Assembly (NCBI GenBank): GCA_002104985.1
Contig: MCGO01000021.1
Location: 1 to 64,000, forward strand
DNA: 64,000 nt
From: Rhizoclosmatium globosum
Lineage: Eukaryota; Chytridiomycota; Chytridiomycetes; Chytridiales; Chytriomycetaceae
Direction: 5' to 3'
In this document: in pieces, positions 10,682 to 20,530 of the stretch
Layout of the letters: every line of letters begins with the position of its first letter
How positions within the stretch are numbered: the stretch's first letter is position 1
Made by a program: the position numbers and the translations under genes
Notes under the pieces: model-generated
Told to the model about the DNA's origin: nothing
Seen by the model: the letters and a program-made list of their open reading frames with translations, nothing else
Databases searched by the model: none

Positions 10682-11047
10682 AGGCTGGGCACTGAACCCA
10701 GAGCCATCTGGTCATACACCCAACTTCTTGCTCACTAAGCTACATCTTTTGTGGCTTACAGGCAAAAAAGTAAACAGATGGGTTCGAACTGAGCGCATTA
10801 ATATCTTACGTACAAACTCTTACCCATTAAGCCAAACCTTTTGAAATAAAACAATTTGTGTATTGACAAGACTTTACATAACAACAGATCCATCTTCAAA
10901 ATGACAGACACCAGCTTCGACGCCAGGCAGACACCAGGCAGACACCAGGCAGACGCGAGCTTGGGCGTACTGGCAAAAAGCAGCACATAGGGTCCGAACC
11001 GAGAGCGTTCAGATCTTATCCCCAACTGTGTAACCACTAAACTACAC
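10682..11047 (-). repeat. Second cluster of tRNA-like (SINE-like) elements
   Basis: Three different tRNA-like heads lie on the minus strand, each with A- and B-box starts 44 nt apart. Head 1 (10687-10742) has TAGCTTAGTGAG and GGTTCAGTGCC. Head 2 (10780-10834) has TGGCTTAATGGG and a perfect AGTTCGAACCC. Head 3 (10990-11044) has TAGTTTAGTGGT and GGTTCGGACCC. Between heads 2 and 3 lies one copy of the 210 bp unit body seen at 6511-7206, including the ACCAGGCAGAC repeats. Different heads share the same body, as in tRNA-derived SINE families. Confidence 0.7.
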
Positions 11048-11150
11048 CAGCACTTCCTACCTGGTTTTTTAACTATCAAAGAATATAAATTTCGACACCA
11101 TCAGTCGACACCATCTATGGGGATTGATCCTAACTCTCCTAACTCTGGAG

Positions 11151-11170
11151 TATAGAACCCTAACCCTGAT
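11151..11170. repeat. Short telomere-like tract at the 3' end of the recombinase-like gene
   Basis: AGTATAGAACCCTAACCCTG resembles the start of telomere tract 2, where AGTATAGAACCCT also precedes CCCTAA-like units (about 1696-1710). The stop codon of the minus-strand gene lies inside it. Confidence 0.5.
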
Positions 11171-13896
11171 CCTTGTCAGAGATACTCTTCATTTTACGGA
11201 TAACAGCAGCTCCATCAGTTGTGGCCCCATAATTGTTCTGATGCACTTGAGAGCTGTGTCCAAATTGACTGCTTACTGTAGTGTTCACTTCTGCCACTGC
11301 TGTCTCTTCAAAGTCAATATGATCTGCAAATGACGCCATCATTTGTCGAGTGTGGCGGATTCCCAGATTTACCCCAAAAACGCTCCAGAAATTCTGAATG
11401 TACAAGCCATGCAATTTGGATACTTTGCAAGGGATTCCGTTTCTCAAAAACAGATAAGTCTTGGCTTGGATTTCATCTTCGTGGGTCAAGAACGTAAGCT
11501 TTTTGCGGTTTCTCATGTCAGCCCAGAACGCACTTTGTCGTTTTATTAGTAGTCAACCATAACTACAAGTGCTTACATGTAGAGTGGGTAAACAAAGACC
11601 AGATACTTTACAAGAATCTGTGCAAGCTCATCTGGAACAAACCGAAACAAGTCTTTATGAAATCCAGAGTTGGCACTCGACTTGTTGTATCTTTTTCAAA
11701 CTTCAGTGCCCTAACTAAAAACAAGGGGACAACTCACCTCAAGTTGATGCACAATCTGTGTTCAAGAATCATCAAATTTCTTTTGCCTAAACCTGAATTC
11801 ACAATGGTGGTCATTTGGAACTCTGTTGTTCGGGGAGGCATTCCGCAAAACAATGCAAGACCGAGCATCAACAGAGAAATAAAGTTGTCCACTTTAGCTA
11901 AAAGATAAAAGCTCAGAGGTATGCAGCCAATGAAAACTAAATACCAGTGTACGACTCCATTGCCTCAGTTTTGTAGATAAGTCTTGTGGGCTCAAAAAAG
12001 TCAATCCTCAAGTTCTTGGTCTTTTTAATATGCATTTCAAGCCTGTTCCCATTTTCTTCACTAAATGTAGAGCTGTTGGCTTGCTCTGTCATGAAGCTGT
12101 AGCCTGGTCTTGAGTTTGCGACATTGTCAGTCAATCGTTTTGGGTCAAACGTGAAGTCAGAAACATCCATCCCAAACAGTAAATTACTGAGTTCTGTTGT
12201 GATTACTCGAAAGTAGTTTGCTCGACCTTCCCGGAACATGGTCTTTGAAACACCCAAGCGACCATTGATAACCAACTTGGGTTCATTAGGCAAACTGTAA
12301 TCCCAATGTTTGCTAATGAGATTGGCTGTATTGCTGCCCATCATGATTAATCCACATGTGGACTTGAACTGCTTCATTTTGGCATAAGGGAGACTATGCT
12401 TTCCATAACTGACAAGCTCGATGACTTGATTGATTTCCCTTGTTTTTAACAGATATCAATAAAAGACTTCAATCAAACAAGTATGCCTCACTTGTCCTTA
12501 TCAGCTCTTGCCATCCATGAACCGAACGAAGCGATTTCTTGGCACCAATCCAAAACTAGGCAACGAGAAGCAAACAGGAAATGGGTACAAGGTCCAGTCA
12601 TGAGTTGCTCTTTGCAAAAGGTGCCATCAGGCTGTAAAAACCTGAGCAACAGGTATTCTTCGACCAAATGGATCCGACCGGTATCGAGGCCCTCAAAGCC
12701 AATGTCTTCAAACAAAACAATGCGTAACAACTTGATCAGTGCTTCTTGCTGATTCTCAATGACTGCATTAGTTCTACAAAGCAGGGGAACATCAAGTGTC
12801 TCCAACAATGCCTCAACAGCTTCGTTCACATCATCACGCAACTTGGGCATTTTGGTGCCTGTGTTTGCACCTTGCTTACGAGCAATCAACATTGTGACAA
12901 ATAACCCAAGAGTTCTCGCATACGTTGGAATGGTCCCCTTCACGTCAATAGGCTTGAAAGCCTTTCCTGCATACCCAGTGTCATTGGTGGATTTGCGACC
13001 AGCATTCTTGATGGCAGTACGTGTCGGTTGGGTCCCAGGTAAAGTTGCCAACTCATTGACTTTTTCCAAGAACAAACGACACAACATAATCACTGTCTTG
13101 GTGTCCTTTGTCTCTGTCAAGATAGCAATGTACTTTGCTGGATTCTTGATGGCATCAATACCAAAAACTAACTTGTCCCATCCCATCTAATCTAAAAAAG
13201 TTAACTGGTATTTTTTGACCCCCAAAACACTTACGTTATTCAGGAACGGTGTATTGGTTTTGCTTGATGAAGCAATCAGACCAGCAGTTTCCAATCCAGT
13301 AGACAAGTAAGCTCTCGAACGTGATCCAGCAGTGTTCTTGATCTGTTTCTGTTTACGTGCAAAGCTTTTCAGTTCCTTGGCTCTTTGGCGAGCATCAAAT
13401 CCTTCCTCTGGCTTGTACATTCCAAAGACTCGACCATACAGTTTAACAACTTGAGTTGGTCTGTACCCCCAATACTGATTCTTTTGGTGTTCAGCCCTGC
13501 AGTGTACTCTGATGGCACTTTGAGACACACAAACATAGTTGCAGTCAAGGCACATGAATCCAAATCTGGCAGGATGGGTCAGACCACATTTCATTTTCTT
13601 GACATGGCTTTGGAGCTTCTCAGGAAAGTCTACTGCAAGGTTGCACTTGTTGCAGTGAAACAGATTGTCCTCAGAATCCCTCGGAATGAAAGTGAGCTCA
13701 TTCTCTTCTAACAAACCAATCCAAGTTTAGTATTTAATAAGAAAAGAGATCAAATCACTCACTTGTGTAGTCATTTATCCAATAACGAACAGAAACAACC
13801 TTCTGGTGGACTAATCTATAATGTTTTCCCAAAGCAAATTTGTTGTTGAAGGGTGCAACGTCTTTGCACTCTGGGTTGGGGCATTCAACTTTGGAT
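11160..13896 (-). CDS. C2H2 zinc-finger / tyrosine-recombinase-like protein of the OrsD/RecQ-linked type (5' end not found)
   Basis: Seven exons join in frame on the minus strand: 13896-13763, 13707-13235, 13186-12492, 12438-11945, 11897-11738, 11690-11577 and 11532-11160. The upstream start exon was not found. The N-terminus has a CPNPEC...GKHYRLVH finger, then FHCNKCNL...H and FMCLDCNYV...HCRAEH, the arrangement of the fungal OrsD (PF12013) zinc region. The C-terminal half runs FCGMPPRTTEF, then RYNKSS, FRFVPDELAQIL, IRHTRQMM, FGHSSQ and NNYG. These fall in the order R, K, HxxR, GH, Y of a tyrosine recombinase. Such proteins accompany RecQ helicases near telomeres in other fungi (from memory of the family). 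The catalytic reading is inference. No RecQ helicase is in the window. Confidence 0.75.
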
Positions 13897-14308
13897 CTGT
13901 TGTTTCATAGAGTCAGAAAATGATTTTAAAGTTCTTGTCTGAATTTCAAACAAGAATCAACACTTCAGCAATAATTGCCTCAATATAGAGAATAAACAAT
14001 GAGTTTTAGGAAGGATGTGTGGAAAGAGTACTTCAAGAGCTATCATTTGATGATCCAACCACCCAACACAACCAACTACAGCTCACACAACACCACCACC
14101 AACATTTCCAAACTTGATCTACAACCACCCACCCCTAAGTATCCCATCAACCTCAGGTCCAACACTTACAAAAACCATGGAAAATCATTCATTGACCCAC
14201 TCTCGCTCTCGCTCCAAAATTTCACCTCACTACTCCTGTTCTCGCTTGATTCATACCTTTCTTTTTGATCCATCTTCTCGTTCTCGTCTTTTAACTTGAA
14301 CTCTTGTT

Positions 14309-14310
14309 GA

Positions 14311-14344
<34 letters not shown>

Positions 14345-14490
14345 GACATAACCCAAATTAAAACCTGGCCCCAACAAACACTTAACAGTATTCTTTGAGG
14401 TTGAAATAAGAGTTATATTGGTTGTTTTGACCATTTATGATGGTATGGTCCAGTTGACCATCTTAACCCATCCCAACACTAAGGGTATAA
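14309..14490. repeat. Detached copy of the 370 bp satellite end
   Basis: Four TCTGCG hexamers, then the conserved satellite tail (AAGACATAACCCAAATTAAA...) and the unit start up to CACTAAGGGTATAA. It is almost identical to 1425-1590. The left copy diverges into CCCTAA repeats after GGGTATAAAC; this copy diverges after GGGTATAA into single-copy sequence. It marks the right border of the repeat-rich region. Confidence 0.9.
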
Positions 14491-14740
14491 CTACCAAATG
14501 ATAGGGAATAGGGTCGGATTGCAGAATATAGCGGAAGAAGAAGATTGTTGTTTCGTTATGAAAAAGGAACTGCTTATATAGTTGTAAATAAAGTGAAGAA
14601 TGTTCTAGAAAATAAAGATAAGTTGTGTGTTGTCAATTTGAAATGAGAAGATAAGAGCCAGTAGATTCCGAAGGAGTCGGGAAGAGTCGGAAGGGGGAAT
14701 TGGAGCATATACCGTTACATGCTACCAAATGATAGGGAAT
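14491..14740. mobile_element. Possible solo-LTR-like remnant bounded by a 19 bp direct repeat
   Basis: CTACCAAATGATAGGGAAT occurs at 14491-14509 and again at 14722-14740. The ~210 bp between is AT-rich with TATATAG and AATAAAG, ends GTTACATG, and encodes nothing. Two copies of a 19-mer this close suggest an element remnant or a local duplication. From 14741 to 14976 I see nothing else. Confidence 0.4.
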
Positions 14741-14976
14741 CACTGACACCCTTGGGTCGCTCAGCTTGACTGCAGCCCGTGTTTTTAATTGCTGTGCACC
14801 ACCATGGGGAAGGTGTGCGAGTTACCAAGGCACACTATCAAGTGCCCCCCTCATGGTGGTGGATCGAGTTTCCCTACTGGCCCACAGTATAAAGGGAGAA
14901 ATAGAATATGTCTGAAAGCCGAAATATTCTCAAAATTTTATTTGACTTCAACTATAGGGAAAGTATCTTGATAAAA

Positions 14977-17906
14977 TTACAACCACCTTCCCCTAACTCG
15001 AATATAAATTGCCTTCCCACCAAGTACAACACACACATATAAGAAAATATTCATGAAAATAAATCCATACTGAATTGCTGGAATTACAGCCATTCCTAAA
15101 AGACTGCCGATTGGAGTAAAGGGTAAAACCATACCAGCAACACAAGTAAGACCAGTTCCCAACAGCACTTGCCAAGACGCAGTTGACTGAATGAATGGAA
15201 TTTTTTCAGTACGGAGTAAATGGACAATGATTGTTTGTGTCAACAAGGACTCGATGAACCAAGAGGTTTGGAAGAATCCTAGTGTATCTACACCATCATT
15301 CCAACCCCAGTAATTCAAGTTGATAGCAAATGTACTTGCATCAAATAGAGATGACAGCGGACCAATGCTTACTATAAACATGAGCAAATCAATAATATCC
15401 CACTTTCGAGGGATCTCGAGGAAGGATTCATCAACACTATCCCATGGCATTGTGGTTTGCGAGATATCGTAGAGCATGTTGTTGGTCAAAATCATCATGG
15501 CTGAGATCGGTTGGAAGCTTGGAAACCAAAGAGCCGCAACGACGTTGGAAAAGCAGTTACCAAAGTTAGAGGAGGTGGCCATTTTGATGTACTTAACAGT
15601 ATTTCCGTATACAATTCGGCCAGTACGAACAGCATGGGATAGAATTAAGAGTGACTTCTCAAGAAGAATAATGTCTGCAGCATCTTTTGCCACTTCAGTA
15701 GCCATATCAACTGAAATACCAACATCTGCACATTTAAGAGCAAGAGCATCATTGATACCATCACCCAAGAATCCAACAACTTTGCCTTTGGATTGAAGAT
15801 GCTCCACAACTTGACGCTTCTGAACAGGTGAAAGCTTGGCAAAAACAGTTCCAACTTCAACAGCATTCTCAAATTCCTTCTCAGACATTGATTCCAACTG
15901 ATTACCACTGTAGACATGTGTGACAGGAATTCCGACATCGCGACAAATTTTGACAGAAACATTGAGGTTATCGCCAGTAAGAACCTTGACTTCAACAGCC
16001 AAATCGCGCAGTTGTTGAATGGCTTCAACTGAGGTTTCTTTGGGTGGATCAAGGAATGCAAGACATCCCTGGAAAGTCATATCATTTTCATCCACGTTGG
16101 AATATCCAGCCTTAGGAATTGCAAAAGTACGAGTAGCAACACCAAGGACACGAAGGCTGTGACCAAAGAAGAATTAGCAAACCTGCTTGCAGTTGTAACA
16201 AACATACCCATCATTATTCATCTCATGAATCATTCCAGTAATCTCAGAAAGCTTTTCCTGAGTGAGGGCACAAGCCAATCCATTATTATCAATGAAGGAG
16301 GTAGAGCGTGTTAAAATTTCTTCAACAGCTCCTTTGCAAACCATGATAGTCTCTCGTGAAACAGAGTTTGCAACCATAGTATCCACTGAATCCTCAGAAG
16401 TAGAATCCTTTTCAACTACAACAGAAACGCAACGGCGCTCAAAGTCAAATGGAATCTCAGCGATGCACTGGTAAGCGTCAACAATTCCGTTGACGACGCC
16501 AAAGTCTGCAAAACCTTCAGTAGCAGCATCGATAATAGCTTCATCCAGAACATTCTTGAGTCCTTCTTGTAAGCAAGAGTTGATAAATCCGAGACTCAAT
16601 GGCACCATAGATACATTCCCATCTGCATTGACACTCCTAATCAGAACAACTTCGTCCTTTGTTAGGGTTCCAGTCTTGTCTGAACACAACACTTCCATGG
16701 CCCCAACATTCTGAATTGATGAAATTTGTTTCACAATGGCTCGGTGCTTGACGAGTTCTAACGATCCCTTGATCAAGTTCCCATTGATAACCATGGGCAA
16801 CATTTCAGGAAGGACTCCACAAGCTGTTGCTACACCAAACTCAAATGCAGAACTTGGATCCTGCTTGCCGTAGTAAATGTCGATCAAGACAATTGCCGTG
16901 ACCAATGTGACAGTGATTCCAAGAAGAAGGTAAGTTACTTGATGCACACCTCGGTCATAAGCAGTACGAGACCCTTTTTTGCTTAATTCCGAGGCAACGC
17001 CAGAAATGAAAGTCCGATCACCAGTGTTCACAACAACTGCAACACCAACTCCAGATTGAACATTAGTTCCCATAAGTCCAATATTGGTACATTCAAAAAT
17101 ACCACCAGAATTGTTTACAGCTCCAGCAGTCTTTTGAACAGGGATAGATTCACCAGTCAATGACGATTCTCCAACCATCAAATCATTGGCGTTGATTATA
17201 ATACAGTCACCAGGAAACACAGTTCCCGCTGTCAACTGAATCACATCTCCAGGAACGACAGTCGATCGCTCCAGCTTGCAAGGAACAGAAAAAGAGTCTT
17301 TCAGCACACGCCTGAATGCGATCACATGCGTTTTATACAGCGCAAGCAAAGTCTGTGCAGCTGAAGTTGATTTCATTTCCTGTACAAATCGCGAGACAGT
17401 TGCGAACAAGAACATAAGCATCAAGTAGACAAAAGGTGGCCAGTTAACGTTTCCAGGAATCACGACGTTTGAGCAAGCGAGAACTTTGAGGAAGGTTAGC
17501 TAAATTTATGAAAACTGTATATGGTTTGTTGAACTCAACTGATCAATAAAATTTGGAATGGATGCGTAGCAGCCAGGAGAAGTAGCGTGTACCAGGCAGG
17601 CGGCTTTGTGGCATGAATAATGTTAGGTCCATACTTGATTAAACGTTCGGCAGCCCATTCAGAAGTGAGTCCTTGACGATCTGTGAATAACCTTGCAAGG
17701 AGCGCATCTGTATCAAGGGAAGCGCAATTCACAAGCATATCTATGGCTTCGTTGCGAAGGGCCACTTCCTTGAGACGCTTGCGTTCAGCGGGAGAAAAGG
17801 TTCGCTTCAAGCGCTGCGCAAAGGACACTGGCTTGGAAGTTTGGGATTCATGGGCATCAAATGCAGATGCAGGCTTGAGAGAAAGAGTAACAGACTTGGA
17901 AGACAT
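14977..17906 (-). CDS. P-type ATPase, P3B (MgtA-like) magnesium transporter
   Basis: Three exons: 17906 to about 17540, about 17472-16208, and 16156-14977; the second intron (16157-16207) has the donor GTATGT. It would move Mg2+ across a membrane at the cost of ATP. Seen in order: an N-terminal cytoplasmic region, a first membrane pair, the actuator loop with SLTGES, the phosphorylation motif DKTGTLT, TGDN, GDGIND, and a C-terminal bundle of about six helices. The stretches KYIKMATSSNFGN, NNMLYDISQ and DVGISVDMATEVAKDAADI closely follow bacterial MgtA/MgtB. Length about 920 aa is normal. The start at 17906 (MSSKSVT) is chosen over an in-frame ATG at 17951. P3B pumps are mainly prokaryotic, so an old transfer is possible, but the gene has spliceosomal introns. 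Confidence 0.92.
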
Positions 17907-18433
17907 GATGGGACACAAGTTAAGGAGGTTTCTTGGCAGCACTGTGGTCAAATGATGTTCTCATTAACTTGAGTACAGACGAAAGTGAACTTGCTGGAAC
18001 TTTGAATCAAAGTGATTTCAAAGGACAGTATGAGGGCCGTTTTTAAGATGATGTAAATTAAGTGGAGATTATGAGGGTTGTTTGGAGAATCGTTTACGCT
18101 GATAAGTCATAAAAAATTCTTTCAATACAAATTAGATTAACTCCCCATCCAGATATCCCTGATATACTGTTCACATTATTGTATGGCGAGTCAGCTGTGA
18201 ACTAATATGAAACTAAGGCTACCTATCGTAGTTGCGCAAAAGTCGAAAATATGTAATATTTTTTATGTGCTAGGATTGGTTTTATTCATGCGTCAACAAC
18301 CTACCAATATTACCACGATGAAACCTGAAAGTTTCGCAACAACACCCCACTCATCAAAACTCCATTGCTGTAACCATAGGGTATTGAATCCACGGGTCGA
18401 ATACTTGAGCATACGTATACAACGGGCACGGTC
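17907..18433. other. Intergenic region
   Basis: The upstream region of the MgtA-like gene and the 3' flank of the next minus-strand gene. No gene or clear element is visible. Confidence 0.5.
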
Positions 18434-20051
18434 TTACAAAGATTTTGTGTCCACAAAGTTTGTTCGAGTGTTAAAAGCCCTCAACGAACGAGGAGTCGCA
18501 TAAACAGTAGTGCCGTCGTAGTACACGGTAACACAATCCAAGTCGAATGGGTACACCACTTGCTCTGGGGCACTAACGACAGGAAGCATAAGCTGTGTAT
18601 GTCTCACAGGGTGCACACCTGCCAAGATTTAACAATGATAAACAAATTAGCTATTACACACCTGTGATTGTGATACTGTTTGTAGTTCGAACTGTCCACA
18701 ACAATTGAAGTCGGGCCTTGACAGCTTCCTCCAACACAAACGTCCATCCACGCTCATTGGTAGGAAGTCGAGTTGGATATCCCTGTTTAGGCTCTGATTC
18801 ACGAAACTTGTCGAGGAAGGACTTATAACCAATGACGCCGGCCTCCTCCGCTTTCCGCGCCTCGATCTCTGCTTTGGCTTCAATAAACCAATCATAGTCA
18901 GGATTACTCTCATCAGGTTCAGTAAAGATCCAGTGTCTTTTGTACCTATTCATACATTTGAAGTCGTTTCAAAATTTAATGCCCACTTTCGCTTATCAAT
19001 ATACTTGGCAACATTAGCTTTTGGTACGATTTTCAAGCACTCCGTAGTAAACTTTTGGCAAATGGTCTAAAGCCTTATCGACAGTGGTATCTCCCTTCGC
19101 ACAGACAAAAACGACATCCACGTCAGATCCGCATAGGGAGAATTCGAACCACACAGGTGAGTAAAAAGAGCACGGTCCAAGGCATCTGACACACGTCGAA
19201 CAAAACCAGCATAGAATTCGATCAAATCGACAATTTCAGGAGGAAGACGGTTCAGGATAGAGCCAAGAACACGACGGTATAATGCTTCGCGGGAGTATAG
19301 CTCACGAAGAGGGCGCGGCCATGGATGGAGGCAGGCAGCAACAGCACCACCAGCAACAACAGCTTTATCGCATGAAAGTCGCGCTTGAACATATCTAGAG
19401 TATGAACGACGGAGCATTCACCGACCGCAACATCAGTGACGGCCCCAAACGAGGAATCACTGGTTGACTCACCCGATTTCGGCTTGAAATCAATACGCTT
19501 CAAGATTGGATGGACAGCTTCTCTTTGATCGAAATCGCGGCGAGTAAAAGCGGACTGTGATGAGAAGGATATGGCTGAGTCATCAAAAGAAAAATTTAAT
19601 CAACACACCTTTGCCAAACCAGACTCGAGATCAAAGACCGAGAATCCTGGCATGAAATCTTGAGTCTGGGCAAAAGGGGAAGCAAAGTCGCGAACAAGAG
19701 AGCGCTGGGCTCTGAGCAGAGCCTGGTGGAGGGTGTCGGAGTTTCTGAGGTGGCGGGCGAGTACTTTAAAGCGTTGGTGTGGCTTTGGAGGTGGATTGGC
19801 GGCGAGGAGAAGCTCGGGCAGAGCGAGAAGATTGTCTGTTTTGGCTTGTTTGTGCCACATCTGAACCAACCAACCAACCAACCAACCAACCAAAACGCAC
19901 CAAAGAAAACAAGGCGAACAAGGCCGCAAATCGCAACGCCAACGTGGCCAAGCAGCCCAGCCATCGCAGCATCAGAACTTCCAAGCGCCCTGACCCGAAG
20001 ACTCTCGGCAAGACGAACAACCTTCGACTCGTCGGCCGCCTCGTTCAACAA
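18434..20051 (-). CDS. Predicted nucleotidyltransferase-fold protein, multi-exon, structure uncertain
   Basis: I do not recognise an established name. Reading on the minus strand, a segment with AVVAGGAVAA (about 19340) is followed by CGSNSPY and then, one frame over, GSDVDVVFVCAKGD (about 19120). The pattern GG ... GS ... DVD is that of polymerase-beta-type nucleotidyltransferases. The C-terminus (exons 18953-18654 and about 18616-18434, intron GTGTGT...GGCAG) has FDLDCVTVYYDG and TPRSLRAFNTRTN. The N-terminal exons (20051 to about 19600) are uncertain; one intron ends in a (TTGG)n run followed by TTCAG. Two -1 frame steps (about 19370 and 19131) are needed to keep the fold and fit the deletion pattern seen elsewhere. 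Function unknown. Confidence 0.5.
19862..19893. repeat. (AACC)n simple repeat at an intron end
   Basis: Six to seven AACC units; on the minus strand this is (TTGG)n followed by TTCAG and ATG. It probably forms the 3' part of an intron in the nucleotidyltransferase-like gene. Confidence 0.6.
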
Positions 20052-20119
20052 AGGCGGTGAAGAGAATCCACTGCGGGAAAGCGCAAGACCCGCGGCACTG
20101 TTGCAAATTCATTCTTAGG

Positions 20120-20530
20120 GTTAGGTCTAACTCATTCATAAGGGTTCAATTACCTGCGAGCCTCGGTATCAGTACTATCCACGGCCGCTGCAATATCCTC
20201 TGCCTCGGATCCGTGCGCGTCAAACTTCATTCCATCATACCCTTCCGTCTCGGTGCGGAATGGGTGACTTGCATCCAACGTGTCAAATGGAAATTCGAAT
20301 CTTGACGTGGTATGACTTTCTTATTCACATGAATTCATGGTGAATTCACAATAAATCCATGTTTTACTCTTTTTGACTCATGTTTCCTCGCAGCGCCCTT
20401 TTGTTCCGCATCTTTTCTAAAAAGAATAACTTACGAAAAATGACCCCCGAGATTCACGATCCCGTGTTAAGGCATTGTGTTCTCAATGTCAAGTATAAGA
20501 ACAAATATAATTATTGTATATTTCTATGAA
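20120..20530. other. Intergenic region
   Basis: Between the nucleotidyltransferase-like and Lon-like genes. Contains TTAGGGTTAGG once near 20116, too short to call telomeric. No gene is seen. Confidence 0.4.

Noticed and set aside
6511..11047. True tRNA genes
   Set aside because: A and B boxes are good and correctly spaced, but I cannot pair acceptor or anticodon stems or find a clear anticodon; tRNA-derived repeat is the better call.
12483..13711. Plus-strand frames of 89, 143 and 108 codons
   Set aside because: They are shadows of the minus-strand recombinase-like exons, which have motif and splice support.
13999..14299. Two overlapping plus-strand frames of 60-90 codons
   Set aside because: Low-complexity Asn/Ser/Thr and pyrimidine-rich sequence between the recombinase-like gene and the satellite copy; no motif.
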